DNA of 64,000 nt from ZC4RG30 sp046347045 (GCA_046347045.1 JAXMGX010000012.1:1-64000); one strand, 5' to 3'. Numbered from the stretch's first letter, positions 39,007-46,894 are shown. The notes: generated by a model from the letters alone, not told the origin. Program-made: numbers and translations.

Positions 39007-39689
39007 CCGCGCTGATGCTGCCGGTATCCGGCTGCGCCTCGCTGCACTGGCCGTGGTCGAAGGACCGTGACCGGGCCGCCGCGGAAGAACCGGTGGCCAC
39101 CGCCGCGGACGAGGAGCCGGTCGACGGCGCACCGCCCAAGGTCATCAAGCCCGTGGTCGAGCGCCGCAAGATCAAGGTCAACAAGATCGATGCCGAGAAC
39201 ATCGAGATCGGCCCCTGGTACGGTTCGCTGTCGATCGAGGACTTCGGCACCAATCCCGTGTATGGCGCGCGGGCCGCCTTCCATGTGACAGAAGACATCT
39301 TCTTCGAGGCCAATTTCGGACGCTCGAAGGCCGGGCGGACCAGCTTCGAGACACTGGGCGGCAACGTGCAGCTGCTTACGCCCAGTGAGAGGCGCTTCAC
39401 GTATTACAACCTCTCGCTGGGCTACAACATTCTTCCTGGCGAGGTGTACATCGGTCGCAACCTCGCCATGAACAGTGCGCTGTACCTGATTGGTGGCATC
39501 GGCAGCACGAAGTTCGCGGGAGACCAGAATTTCTCCGTGAACTTCGGCGCCGGATACCGCGTGTTGCCGACTGACTGGCTGGCCCTCCACATCGACGTTC
39601 AGGACGTGGTGTTCCGGTCCGATCTGCTCGGCACGCAGAAGCTCACCAACAACTTTGCCGCGCACATCGGAGCGACCGTTTTCTTCTGA
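38976..39689 (+). CDS. Outer-membrane beta-barrel lipoprotein, OMP_myx_plus type
   Basis: This 237-residue protein has a good GAGGAG Shine-Dalgarno (38962-38967) and a lipobox-like end to its signal peptide (LPVSGCASLH). An acidic/Pro linker is followed by a beta-barrel domain (IEIGPWYGSLSIEDFGTNPV, FEANFGRSKAGRTSFETLGG) ending in GATVFF. It matches my recollection of the barrel family named after myxobacteria and relatives (OMP_myx_plus), which supports a link to the AgmX/TPR operon. A protein that is both lipidated and a barrel is unusual, and the N-terminal part may be periplasmic. It overlaps the SH3-barrel gene by 31 bp and is followed 19 bp later by TlpA. Confidence 0.75.
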   Translation: METRARVLLLTALMLPVSGCASLHWPWSKDRDRAAAEEPVATAADEEPVDGAPPKVIKPVVERRKIKVNKIDAENIEIGPWYGSLSIEDFGTNPVYGARAAFHVTEDIFFEANFGRSKAGRTSFETLGGNVQLLTPSERRFTYYNLSLGYNILPGEVYIGRNLAMNSALYLIGGIGSTKFAGDQNFSVNFGAGYRVLPTDWLALHIDVQDVVFRSDLLGTQKLTNNFAAHIGATVFF

Positions 39690-39708
39690 AGGTCGAGGAG
39701 ACGGTTTC

Positions 39709-40203
39709 ATGAACATCACCGGAACACTGCGCACTTTGCTGGTCGGCGCCCTGCTGGCTGCGCCCGCCCTTGCCGTCGCACCCGCCGGCCCCGCGCCGAC
39801 CTTCCAGCTCGCCAGCATGGCGGGCAAGCCGGTGAGCCTGGACCAGTACAAGGGCCAGGTGGTGATGATCAACTTCTGGGCGAGCTGGTGCGGGCCCTGC
39901 CGCGAAGAGATGCCCATCCTCGAAAAGCTGCACGCCAAGTACAAGCCCATGGGCTTCACGATGATCGGCGTGAACGTGGAACCGGATTCGGCCGAGGCGG
40001 CCAAGTGGCTGAAGGCCACGCCTGTCACCTTTCCGATACTGTTCGACACCAAGAGCGAAGTCAGTAAGCTCTACGCCGTGCAGAGCATGCCGAGCACCGT
40101 GATCATCGACCGCAAGGGCAACCTGCGGTGGCTGCATCGGGGCTACAAGGCCGGCGACGAGAACGAATACCTGAACCAGATCCGCGCCCTGGTGCGCGAA
40201 TAG
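39709..40203 (+). CDS. TlpA-family thiol:disulfide oxidoreductase
   Basis: This 164-residue protein starts at 39709 (MNITGTLRTLLVGALL) after a GAGGAG-like site; the longer in-frame start is not needed. Signal peptide, then a thioredoxin fold (FQLASMAGKPVSLDQYKGQV) with active-site C61-GP-C64 (FWASWCGPCREEMP), and a cis-Pro loop (QSMPSTVIIDRKG). TlpA proteins are periplasmic reductases that serve cytochrome maturation or copper centres. It sits between the barrel gene and the DUF4266/DUF3570 genes, so it may keep the cysteines of DUF4266 reduced. Confidence 0.88.
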   Translation: MNITGTLRTLLVGALLAAPALAVAPAGPAPTFQLASMAGKPVSLDQYKGQVVMINFWASWCGPCREEMPILEKLHAKYKPMGFTMIGVNVEPDSAEAAKWLKATPVTFPILFDTKSEVSKLYAVQSMPSTVIIDRKGNLRWLHRGYKAGDENEYLNQIRALVRE

Positions 40204-40216
40204 GATAGATGGAGCC

Positions 40217-40444
40217 ATGCGCAAGCCGTTGCTGATCCTGGGCGCCGCCGCGCTGCTGGCGGTGACGGCATGCGCACCGATCGAGCCGTGGGTCAAACCG
40301 TACGAGCGCGAACACCTGGCCGATCCCATCATGTCCATCGACCGTGACCCGGTGTCCTCCTCGTACCTCGACCATGTGTTCGAGGTGCGCGAAGGCGCGC
40401 GCGGGGCCACCGGCGGCTCCGGCGGCGGCTGCGGCTGCTCCTGA
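40217..40444 (+). CDS. DUF4266 family lipoprotein
   Basis: This is a 75-residue small lipoprotein with the lipobox LAVTACAPI. The core (EPWVKPYEREHLADPIMS) matches the DUF4266 pattern, and the C terminus is Gly/Cys-rich, ending GGGCGCS, which suggests metal or thiol chemistry. DUF4266, TlpA-like, DUF3570 and ApbE genes recur together in proteobacteria in my recollection; the function is unknown. It lies 13 bp after TlpA and 2 bp before the DUF3570 gene. Confidence 0.82.
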   Translation: MRKPLLILGAAALLAVTACAPIEPWVKPYEREHLADPIMSIDRDPVSSSYLDHVFEVREGARGATGGSGGGCGCS

Positions 40445-40446
40445 CG

Positions 40447-41595
40447 ATGCATTGCCTGCGACGCACTGCCCTCCTTGCCCTGCTGGCGCTGGGCGCCACT
40501 GCCGCGCGCGCGGCCGTGCTGGCCGAGGATCGCGCCGACGTGATGTACCACCGCTACGAGGGTGGTGGCATCACCGTCGACGGCCCGTCGGTGCTGGTGC
40601 GCAAGAAATTCGGCGAGTCGTTCGCGGCCACGGCCAACTACTACGTGGACAACATCTCCAGCGCCTCCATCGACGTGGTGGTGTCGGGCGCCAGCCGCTA
40701 CTCGGAGCGACGCGAGCAGAAGAGCCTGGCGCTGGAATACCTGCGCGGCAAGACCACGTACTCCGCCAGTTACACCAACAGCAAGGAAAACGACTACAAG
40801 GCCGACACCTACTCGCTGTCGGTGAGCCAGGACATGTTCGGCGACCTGACCACGGTGAGCTTCGGCTACTCGCAGGGTCTCGACAAGATCGGCTCGTCGG
40901 TCGATCCCACGTTCAAGGACCGGATCGAGCGGCGCGACTACCGCGTGGGGCTGACGCAGGTGCTGACGCGGGACCTGCTGGCCTCCTTCAACTTCGAGAC
41001 GGTGACCGAGCAGGGCTACCTGCAGAACCCCTACCGCTTCATGCGCTTCCTGAACTCTTCGGGCAGCTATTCGCGCGGCCCGGAGGTATTCCCCCGCACG
41101 CGCACCAGCAATGCCGGCTCGGTGATGCTCAAGTACTACCTGCCCTGGCGCGCGGCGCTGCAGGGCAATTACCGCTTCTACACCGATACCTGGGGCATCA
41201 ACGCCCACACGGCCGGCATCGAGTACACGCATCCGCTGTGGAATCGCTTCATCTTCTCGGGCTCGTACCGCTTCTACACGCAGACCGGCGCCAATTTCTG
41301 GAGCGACCTGTTCCCGCGCGCGAACTACCAGAACTTCATGGCGCGCGACAAAGAGAACTCGCCGCTGAAGACGCACACCATCGGGCTGGGCGCGAGCTAC
41401 GATTTCCCGATCCAGTGGGCGGGCTCGTGGCTGAAGAAAGGTTCGGCGAACCTGCACATCAACCACATGATGGTGGATTACTCGAAGTTCCGTGACCTGC
41501 GCGACTATCCGCCGGGAACCGCGACGCCGGGCACCGAGCCGTTGTATGCGCTCGATGCCAATTTCCTGACTTTCTTCCTGTCGCTGTACTTCTGA
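40447..41595 (+). CDS. DUF3570 outer-membrane beta-barrel protein
   Basis: This 382-residue protein has a signal peptide (ALLALLALGATAARA) and a strand-rich body typical of DUF3570 barrels (EDRADVMYHRYEGGGITVDG, SFGYSQGLDKIGSSVDPTFK, FSGSYRFYTQTGANFW). It ends in LTFFLSLYF, an aromatic C-terminal strand fit for BAM. The role is unknown. It starts 2 bp after DUF4266 and ends 6 bp before the convergent modE-like gene. Alone in the outer membrane, it is the likely partner of DUF4266. Confidence 0.85.
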   Translation: MHCLRRTALLALLALGATAARAAVLAEDRADVMYHRYEGGGITVDGPSVLVRKKFGESFAATANYYVDNISSASIDVVVSGASRYSERREQKSLALEYLRGKTTYSASYTNSKENDYKADTYSLSVSQDMFGDLTTVSFGYSQGLDKIGSSVDPTFKDRIERRDYRVGLTQVLTRDLLASFNFETVTEQGYLQNPYRFMRFLNSSGSYSRGPEVFPRTRTSNAGSVMLKYYLPWRAALQGNYRFYTDTWGINAHTAGIEYTHPLWNRFIFSGSYRFYTQTGANFWSDLFPRANYQNFMARDKENSPLKTHTIGLGASYDFPIQWAGSWLKKGSANLHINHMMVDYSKFRDLRDYPPGTATPGTEPLYALDANFLTFFLSLYF

Positions 41596-41613
41596 CCGCG
41601 GCTAGCCACGCGG
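41596..41613. terminator. Hairpin between convergent DUF3570 and modE-like genes
   Basis: CCGCGGC (41596-41602) pairs with GCC-A-CGCGG (41605-41613) with a one-base bulge. The stem includes the stop codon of the minus-strand modE-like gene (41602-41604). There is no T run, so the function is uncertain. Confidence 0.35.
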
Positions 41614-42006
41614 GCCAAGCGCGCGTTTCACCGGGCGGCGCTCGCTGCGCGGCGGCTCGGCCTCGCTGGCACGCGGATTGACGCGCACGTCGGCGAACAC
41701 CTTTGCGGCAAGCTGGTCGACGGCATCCTCGAACTGGCGGTAGTCCGCCACCAGCTTGCGGCCGAACTCCGTGAGACGGGTGCCGCCGCCGTCCTTGCCG
41801 CCCACGCTCAGTTCCACCACCGGCTGGCTGAAGCCCTCGTTGGTGCTGTGGAGCAGCAGCCAGGCGCGGCGGTAGCTCATGCCCAGCGCGCGCGCTGCCG
41901 CCGACAGCGAGCCGGTGCGTTCGATGCCTTCGAGCAGGCCGATCTTGCCGGGGCCGATGGAACAGGTGCCGGAGAAGTCGATGCGGACATGGGCCTGGGG
42001 CTTCAT
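41602..42006 (-). CDS. ModE N-terminal-type molybdate regulator (single domain)
   Basis: This 134-residue protein is a LysR-like winged-helix repressor of the ModE type: IGLLEGIERTGSLSAAARALG and MSYRRAWLLLHSTNEGFSQP are typical, as is GGKDGGGTRLTEFGRKLV. It stops after this domain; E. coli ModE has about 262 residues with two molybdate-binding TOBE (MOP) domains that are missing here. Such short forms exist; molybdate sensing may then need another protein. It faces modA divergently, with a ModE-box-like palindrome between them (42039-42062). The tail is Arg/Pro-rich. Confidence 0.85.
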   Translation of the reverse strand: MKPQAHVRIDFSGTCSIGPGKIGLLEGIERTGSLSAAARALGMSYRRAWLLLHSTNEGFSQPVVELSVGGKDGGGTRLTEFGRKLVADYRQFEDAVDQLAAKVFADVRVNPRASEAEPPRSERRPVKRALGPRG

Positions 42007-42038
42007 GCCGAAAGTCTAGCCGCAGCCACCTTCGCCTT

Positions 42039-42062
42039 CGATATATATGAGCGGATATTTCG
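42039..42062. promoter_or_regulatory. Candidate ModE operator
   Basis: CGATATAT (42039-42046) and ATATTTCG (42055-42062) form an imperfect palindrome with an 8-bp centre; the left arm matches the CGNTATATA-type half-site known for E. coli ModE. It lies between the divergent modE-like and modA genes and ends one base before the likely modA -10, so repression by steric exclusion is plausible. Confidence 0.6.
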
Positions 42063-42068
42063 TATAAT
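42063..42068 (+). promoter_or_regulatory. -10 element of the modA promoter
   Basis: A perfect TATAAT lies 31 bp before the modA start codon. The matching -35 region overlaps the ModE-type palindrome and is weak in sequence. Confidence 0.6.
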
Positions 42069-42098
42069 CGAGAGAATTCCCCACATCGAGGATCCGCC

Positions 42099-42914
42099 GT
42101 GAACGCGAATTCCCTGCTGGCCGGCGTGCTGCTGAGCGTGGCTGCGCTGGCCTGCGGCGCAGCCGAGAAGACGCTGACGGTGTTCGGCGCCGCATCGCTG
42201 ACCAATGTGCTGGAGGAAGTGGGCAAGGCATACACCGCGAAGTCCGGCGTGCCGGTGCGCTTCTCGTTCGCGGCCAGTTCCGCGCTGGCCAAGCAGGTGG
42301 AATCCGGCGCACCGGCCGACGTGTTCATGTCGGCCGACCAGGAATGGATGGACTATCTGGCCGCGCGCAAGCTGATCGACCCGGCCACGCGGCGCGACAT
42401 CGTCGGCAACTCGCTGGTGCTGGTGGCGCCGGCCGACAGCCCCATCGCGCTGAAGGTGGCGCCGGGTTTCGCACTGGCCGCCGCGCTGGGCGAACGCGGA
42501 CGCATCGCCACCGGCGATCCGGCCAGCGTGCCCGTGGGCAGGTACGCGCGCGCGGCGCTGATGCAGCTCAAGGTGTGGAACAGCGTCGCGAACCGCATCA
42601 TCGCCGCCGACAATGTGCGCACGGCGCTGAATTTCGTGGCGCGCGGCGAGGCACCACTGGGCATTGTCTACGCCACTGACGCGCGCGCGGAAAGCCGCGT
42701 GCGCGTGATCGACAGCTTCCCCGCCGGCAGCCACGATCCCATCACTTATCCGGCGGCCGCCACGGCCACGGGCGGTGAGCAGGGCGCGGCCTTCGTCGCC
42801 TTCCTGGCCACGGAACCGGCGCGTGCGATCTTCGATCGGGCCGGTTTCAGCAGGCCTGACACCACGGCGGCGAAAGCCGCGTTGAAGGCAACGCCCGGCG
42901 GCGCAACTCGTTAG
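42099..42914 (+). CDS. modA: Molybdate ABC transporter substrate-binding protein
   Basis: This 271-residue periplasmic protein begins with a signal peptide (LLAGVLLSVAALACGAAEK). ModA traits are TVFGAASLTNVLEEVGKAY, FSFAASSALAKQVESGAPAD and VFMSADQEWMDYL near the N terminus, and EAPLGIVYATDA in the second lobe. It binds molybdate or tungstate for an ABC importer. The permease and ATPase genes (modB, modC) are not next to it: downstream is a convergent lipoprotein gene. So import must rely on modBC encoded elsewhere, or the protein is an orphan. The ModE-like repressor is divergent. Confidence 0.92.
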   Translation: MNANSLLAGVLLSVAALACGAAEKTLTVFGAASLTNVLEEVGKAYTAKSGVPVRFSFAASSALAKQVESGAPADVFMSADQEWMDYLAARKLIDPATRRDIVGNSLVLVAPADSPIALKVAPGFALAAALGERGRIATGDPASVPVGRYARAALMQLKVWNSVANRIIAADNVRTALNFVARGEAPLGIVYATDARAESRVRVIDSFPAGSHDPITYPAAATATGGEQGAAFVAFLATEPARAIFDRAGFSRPDTTAAKAALKATPGGATR

Positions 42915-42944
42915 TCGCTGCGCGGCCGACTCGCGCTTGCCGAT

Positions 42945-42971
42945 GTGGGCGAACCCTCAGGGTTTGCCCAC
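42945..42971. terminator. Bidirectional terminator hairpin modA/propeller lipoprotein
   Basis: GTGGGCGAACCC (42945-42956) pairs with GGGTTTGCCCAC (42960-42971) over 12 positions, with one G-T position that forms a wobble in RNA. The 3-nt loop (42957-42959) is the stop codon of the minus-strand gene. This is a strong stem in a convergent junction, without a T run on either side. Confidence 0.6.
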
Positions 42972-44000
42972 CTCGACCGCCGTGGCCTTGTAGGGCTTGG
43001 CAGGTGGCGGCGTCTCGCCGGGCTTGGGCGGATTCATCATCAGCGCAAGCTGGCCTTCGAGCACATAGGCCGTGGTTCCGACCACGGTGACGGCCACGGG
43101 GCCATCGGGGAAACCTTCCTTCAACACCACCGACTTGCCAGTGTCGCCCGAGATGGTGACGCGCGACAGCGCACCCTTGCCGCCGCCCTCGGCCACGAGG
43201 AGGTCGCTGCCGCCGAAGCTGCGCATGCCATCCGGGCGGTCGATGACACGGTCGGTCTTGATCTCCACCGCCTTGCCGGCGGCGCCGTTCTCGCCGATGG
43301 GCACGGCGTAGAGCTTGCTGGCCATCAGCGCGTTGACGAACACGCGATCGCCCAGCACCGCGATGCCATCGAGCACCTGGCCCTTGGCGCCCAGCGAACC
43401 GTCCTGTCCGGCCCAGGTCTCGATCTTCTTGCCGCCCTTGGGGAGGCGGCCAATCAGCATGTTGTTGGTGTCGGTGACATAGACATTGCCGTTGGCATCG
43501 AGGGCGATGTCATTGCAGAAGGCATTGGCCTCGGGCATGGGGTACTTGCCCTTGGGCGCGCCGGTGGTCAGATCGAAGGTGTGCAGCGTCGATGGCGGCG
43601 GCGGCGGACCGCCGGCCGGTGGCGCGCCGAATGAACCGGAGCAGGCATACAGCGTGTTGCCGGCATTGTCGGCGAACACGCCGAACACGCCCGTCAGGCC
43701 ATCGGTGCCGGGCTTGATCCAGGCCTCGGCGGTGCCCGCGCCGGGCGCGGCGCGCCAGATGGTGCCGGCCTGCACGCTGCCGATGATCACGTGACCGTCG
43801 GTGGTGGAAGTGAGGCTCTCGGGCGTGATGTGCTCGCCGGGGATGACGATCTCGGCAGGCATGCCCGCGGCCAGTGCGGCACTTGCAGGCGCAGCAGCAG
43901 CCGCAGGTGCGGCGGAGGCCGGCGCCGCCTCTTCCTTCTTGGCGCAACCGGCGGCGGCCAGCGCCACCAGCAGGGCCACGGTGATTCTCGTGGTGTTCAT
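42957..44000 (-). CDS. SMP-30-like beta-propeller lipoprotein
   Basis: This 347-residue protein starts at 44000 (MNTTRITVALLVALAAAGC), where the lipobox AAAGC fits; the longer open frame upstream overlaps the previous gene. Ala-rich linker, then a propeller with blade motifs (PESLTSTTDGHVIIGSVQAG, CNDIALDANGNVYVTDTNN, VAVTVVGTTAYVLEGQLALM). Propellers of this kind bind or hydrolyse small molecules or act as partner modules. It follows the cytochrome-fused dehydrogenase gene by 4 bp, so they form an operon and may work as a pair. No haem site is present. Confidence 0.78.
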   Translation of the reverse strand: MNTTRITVALLVALAAAGCAKKEEAAPASAAPAAAAAPASAALAAGMPAEIVIPGEHITPESLTSTTDGHVIIGSVQAGTIWRAAPGAGTAEAWIKPGTDGLTGVFGVFADNAGNTLYACSGSFGAPPAGGPPPPPSTLHTFDLTTGAPKGKYPMPEANAFCNDIALDANGNVYVTDTNNMLIGRLPKGGKKIETWAGQDGSLGAKGQVLDGIAVLGDRVFVNALMASKLYAVPIGENGAAGKAVEIKTDRVIDRPDGMRSFGGSDLLVAEGGGKGALSRVTISGDTGKSVVLKEGFPDGPVAVTVVGTTAYVLEGQLALMMNPPKPGETPPPAKPYKATAVEVGKP

Positions 44001-44004
44001 GGGG

Positions 44005-45729
44005 TTACTTTCCTTGGGTGTAGGAGATGCGGTAGATCTGGTTGGAGCCGTCATCGGACAGCAGCAGCGAGCCATCCTGCAACTGCGTGATGGCCACCGG
44101 ACGACCCCAGGCATCGCCCGACTCGGTGATGAAGCCGGTCATGAAGTCGACGTACTCGCCGGTGGGCGCATTGTTCTTCATCGGCAGGCGCACCAGCTTG
44201 TGGCCGGTGCGGAAGGCGCGGTTCCACGAACCATGCAGCACGGCGATGCCCTGCCCCACGTACTCCTTCGGGAAGGCCGAGCGGCCGTTGTTCGCCGTGT
44301 AGAACAGGATGTTCACCGCCGCCGAGTGCGAGGTGAAAGGCACATCGGGCACGGTGGCCTTGCCGGCCAGGTCCGGACGATGGCCCTTCAGCCGCGGGTC
44401 TTCATGGTTGCCCATGTAGTACCAGGGCCAGCCGTAGAAGGCACCTTCCTTCACGCGCGTGGCGTAGTCGGGCACCAGATTGTCGCCCAGCATGTCGCGC
44501 TCGTTGGTGACGCACCACAGGCTGCCTGTGGCCGGCTGCAGGGTCATGCCCACGCAATTGCGGATGCCGGTGGCGAAGTTCCTGCCCTTGGTGTCGCCGT
44601 TGACATCGAACACGCGGACGCTCGCGCGGTTTTCTTCGTTGCCCCAGGCGGCGCCCAGACCATGCTGCGCCTCCCAGGCCTTCACCTCATCCGGTGTCTT
44701 CTTCGCGATGTCTTCGGCCACGTTGGACTGCGAACCCACCGATACGTACATGCGCTTGCCATCGGGCGAGAACACCAGATCGCGCGTGAAGTGGCCGCCA
44801 CCCACCGGCGAGAGCTGCGGGACGATGACTTCGGGCACGGCGCTGGCGACGGTGTCACCAGTCTTGTAGGCATAGCGCACCACACGGTTGGTCTCGGCCA
44901 CGTACAGCCACTGCGGATTGACGGCCGAGGGGTAGAAGGCGATGCCATAGGGTTGCAGCAGGCCCTGCGCAAACACCGTGGCCGTGGCCGTCTTGCCGTC
45001 GGCCGTGGGACGCAGCACCTTGATTCGGCCGGCGTTGGTTTCGGCCAGCACCACATCGCCATTGGCGGCCACCTTCATCGCACGCGGGCCGGTGAGACCG
45101 GTGAGGTACACGTCGACGGAGAAACCCGGCGGCAGCGACAACTTTGCGCCCGCGGGCTTGGGCACCAGGCGCGGGAAGTTGTTCGCCGAATCGGTTTCAA
45201 AGGGCTGGGGAAGCTTGGCGAGGTCGATGCGATGCACCTTGCCTGGTGCGTCGTCCTTCCAGTCGGCCGTGCCCTTGGGTGGATTCTTCGGCGGCGGCGG
45301 CGCGCGGAAGCCGCCAGGAGGGCCGCCGGGACCAGCCGGAGCCTTCAGCGTGCCGTCCCTCACGCCGGTGAAGTAGGCCACGATGTTTTCGCGGTCGGAC
45401 TGCTGCGGCACGGGGATGACCATGGCCGAGCCCGGCACCACGGTGGTGGGCGAGGCCAGGAAGCGCTGCAGCGTTGCGTCGTCCCAGGTGAGGTTCGAGC
45501 TCTTCAACGCCGGGCTGTAGCTGAAGCCGGCGCCGGTGGCCGCCTTGCGACCCAGCACGCCATGCAGGCTGGGCCCCTGCGCACCGCCGTTGTCGTTGGG
45601 TTCGGCGCTGTGGCACAGCGCGCACTGCGCGCGGAAGAAAGTGCGGCCGGCATTGGCATCGGCGCCGATGACGGGCGCGGCGAGCGCGGCGAACAGCATC
45701 GCCACGGCCAGAGAGCGGTCGAATTTCAT
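44005..45729 (-). CDS. Cytochrome c-fused sorbosone/glucose dehydrogenase-like protein
   Basis: This 574-residue protein has a signal peptide (LAVAMLFAALAAPVIGA) and an N-terminal class-I cytochrome c domain (CALCHSAEPN with its haem-binding His, and a Met-bearing region AMVIPVP). A Pro/Gly-rich linker follows, and then a propeller of the PQQ-dependent glucose/sorbosone dehydrogenase family (GFSVDVYLTGLTGPRAMKVA, GGGHFTRDLVFSPDGKRMYV, AFYGWPWYYMG). It likely oxidises a sugar or alcohol in the periplasm and passes electrons to the fused haem. Whether the PQQ-binding residues are complete was not checked. It precedes the propeller lipoprotein. Confidence 0.84.
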   Translation of the reverse strand: MKFDRSLAVAMLFAALAAPVIGADANAGRTFFRAQCALCHSAEPNDNGGAQGPSLHGVLGRKAATGAGFSYSPALKSSNLTWDDATLQRFLASPTTVVPGSAMVIPVPQQSDRENIVAYFTGVRDGTLKAPAGPGGPPGGFRAPPPPKNPPKGTADWKDDAPGKVHRIDLAKLPQPFETDSANNFPRLVPKPAGAKLSLPPGFSVDVYLTGLTGPRAMKVAANGDVVLAETNAGRIKVLRPTADGKTATATVFAQGLLQPYGIAFYPSAVNPQWLYVAETNRVVRYAYKTGDTVASAVPEVIVPQLSPVGGGHFTRDLVFSPDGKRMYVSVGSQSNVAEDIAKKTPDEVKAWEAQHGLGAAWGNEENRASVRVFDVNGDTKGRNFATGIRNCVGMTLQPATGSLWCVTNERDMLGDNLVPDYATRVKEGAFYGWPWYYMGNHEDPRLKGHRPDLAGKATVPDVPFTSHSAAVNILFYTANNGRSAFPKEYVGQGIAVLHGSWNRAFRTGHKLVRLPMKNNAPTGEYVDFMTGFITESGDAWGRPVAITQLQDGSLLLSDDGSNQIYRISYTQGK

Positions 45730-45788
45730 GGGTCCCCCGTTGAAAACCAGTTGGGCGTTGTTGCCGATATTAGCGTGCGCAACCGGGG

Positions 45789-45794
45789 ATTATA
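45789..45794 (-). promoter_or_regulatory. -10 element upstream of the dehydrogenase gene
   Basis: A perfect TATAAT on the minus strand lies 59 bp upstream of the ATG at 45729. The -35 position falls at the end of apbE and is weak in sequence. An overlap of promoter and upstream gene is therefore likely. Confidence 0.4.
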
Positions 45795-45815
45795 TCCGCT
45801 ATGTCGTTTCGGATA

Positions 45816-46817
45816 CTACGGCGGCTGCAGGCCCTTCGAATAGCTGACCTTGCCATCGGCGGCGATGACGATGGCATCTGCATCGGGCAACGAATTGATG
45901 AAGTCGATGCCGTCCTTCGGGCCGAGGATGAACACCGTCTTCGTGAGCCCGTCGGTGCGCGTGGCATTGCTGGCGATGACGGTGACACTGCGCACCGCGT
46001 GCGGCGAATGACCCGTCTTCGGATCGATGATGTGGTGATAGCGCACACCGCCTTCGTCGAAGAAGCGCTCGTAGTCGCCGGAGGTGGAGAACGCGGCATC
46101 GACCAGCGGGATGCGCATGGCGATCTCGTCCTTGCGATCGGGATGGCGGATGCCGACGATCCACGGCTTGCCGAAGCGATCGCCGCTGACGCGCGTATCG
46201 CCGCCGGCGTTGACCATGGAATGCGTGAAGCCGCGGTCCTTCAGGATCTGGATGCCGCGGTCCACCGCATAGCCTTTGGCGATGCCGCCCAGATCGATGC
46301 GCATGCCGGGTTTGCCGAAGGCCACGGTGCGTTTCACCGGATCGAGCCTGAGCTGGCGATAGTCGATGCTGGGCAGCGCCGCGGCGATGGTTTTCTCGTC
46401 GGGATGGAAGTGCTGGCGGTAGTCGTACAGGTAACCGACGCTGGCGTAGGTGATGTCGAAGGCCCCCTTCGACAGGCCCGAGTACTGCACCGAGGTCTGC
46501 AGCAGGCCGAACAGCTCCGCGGTGATCGCCACCGGCTCCTTCGCGGCATTGTCATTGACGCGCGAGACCTCGGAGTCGGGCTTGTAGGTGCTCATCAGCG
46601 CATCGATGCGCCGCATGTCGGCGAACACCGCTTCGATTGCGGCGTTGCCCGCATTGCGATCGGTGGCCCACAGCTCCACCGCGCAGCGCGTGCCCATGAT
46701 GGATTCCTCGCGGTACAGCCACTCGGCCTGAACGGCGGCTGAATGCACCGCGCAACTGCCGAACAACAGCAGCAGCAGCGGCTGTCGCCAGACGGACACA
46801 ACCCGCGTGTTTCGCAT
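45816..46817 (-). CDS. apbE: FAD:protein FMN transferase (ApbE family)
   Basis: This 333-residue protein has a hydrophobic N-terminal segment (PLLLLLFGSCAVHSAAVQA), which indicates export. The family pattern is clear: REESIMGTRCAVELWATD, MRIDLGGIAKGYAVDRGIQI, VNAGGDTRVSG and KTGHSPHAVRSVTVIASNAT. ApbE covalently attaches FMN to Thr/Ser of extracytoplasmic proteins such as RnfG, NqrC or flavin reductases. I see no such FMN-binding target in the window, though TlpA, DUF4266 and DUF3570 are about 4 kb away. It is divergent from the SYLF gene. Confidence 0.9.
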   Translation of the reverse strand: MRNTRVVSVWRQPLLLLLFGSCAVHSAAVQAEWLYREESIMGTRCAVELWATDRNAGNAAIEAVFADMRRIDALMSTYKPDSEVSRVNDNAAKEPVAITAELFGLLQTSVQYSGLSKGAFDITYASVGYLYDYRQHFHPDEKTIAAALPSIDYRQLRLDPVKRTVAFGKPGMRIDLGGIAKGYAVDRGIQILKDRGFTHSMVNAGGDTRVSGDRFGKPWIVGIRHPDRKDEIAMRIPLVDAAFSTSGDYERFFDEGGVRYHHIIDPKTGHSPHAVRSVTVIASNATRTDGLTKTVFILGPKDGIDFINSLPDADAIVIAADGKVSYSKGLQPP

Positions 46818-46825
46818 GGCTTCAC

Positions 46826-46854
46826 CTTACCCCAGCTTGTGCCGCTGGAGTAAG
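46826..46854. promoter_or_regulatory. Inverted repeat in apbE/SYLF intergenic region
   Basis: CTTACCCCAGC (46826-46836) pairs with GCTGGAGTAAG (46844-46854), with one mismatch out of 11, around a 7-nt loop. It occupies the 77-bp gap between the divergent apbE and SYLF genes, so it could be an operator or a leader hairpin. No known regulator motif was recognised. Confidence 0.45.
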
Positions 46855-46894
46855 CTCGCGATCAAGTGCCGTCTTCACGAGAGGAATCCCATCC

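Noticed and set aside
40217..41595. A classical FMN-attachment target for ApbE in DUF4266 or DUF3570
   Set aside because: I saw no D-x-x-S/T-G-A-T/S type motif in either protein; the link to ApbE stays at neighbourhood level.
42915..42956. A possible modB start after modA
   Set aside because: Only 42 bp separate modA from the convergent lipoprotein gene, and a hairpin fills part of it.
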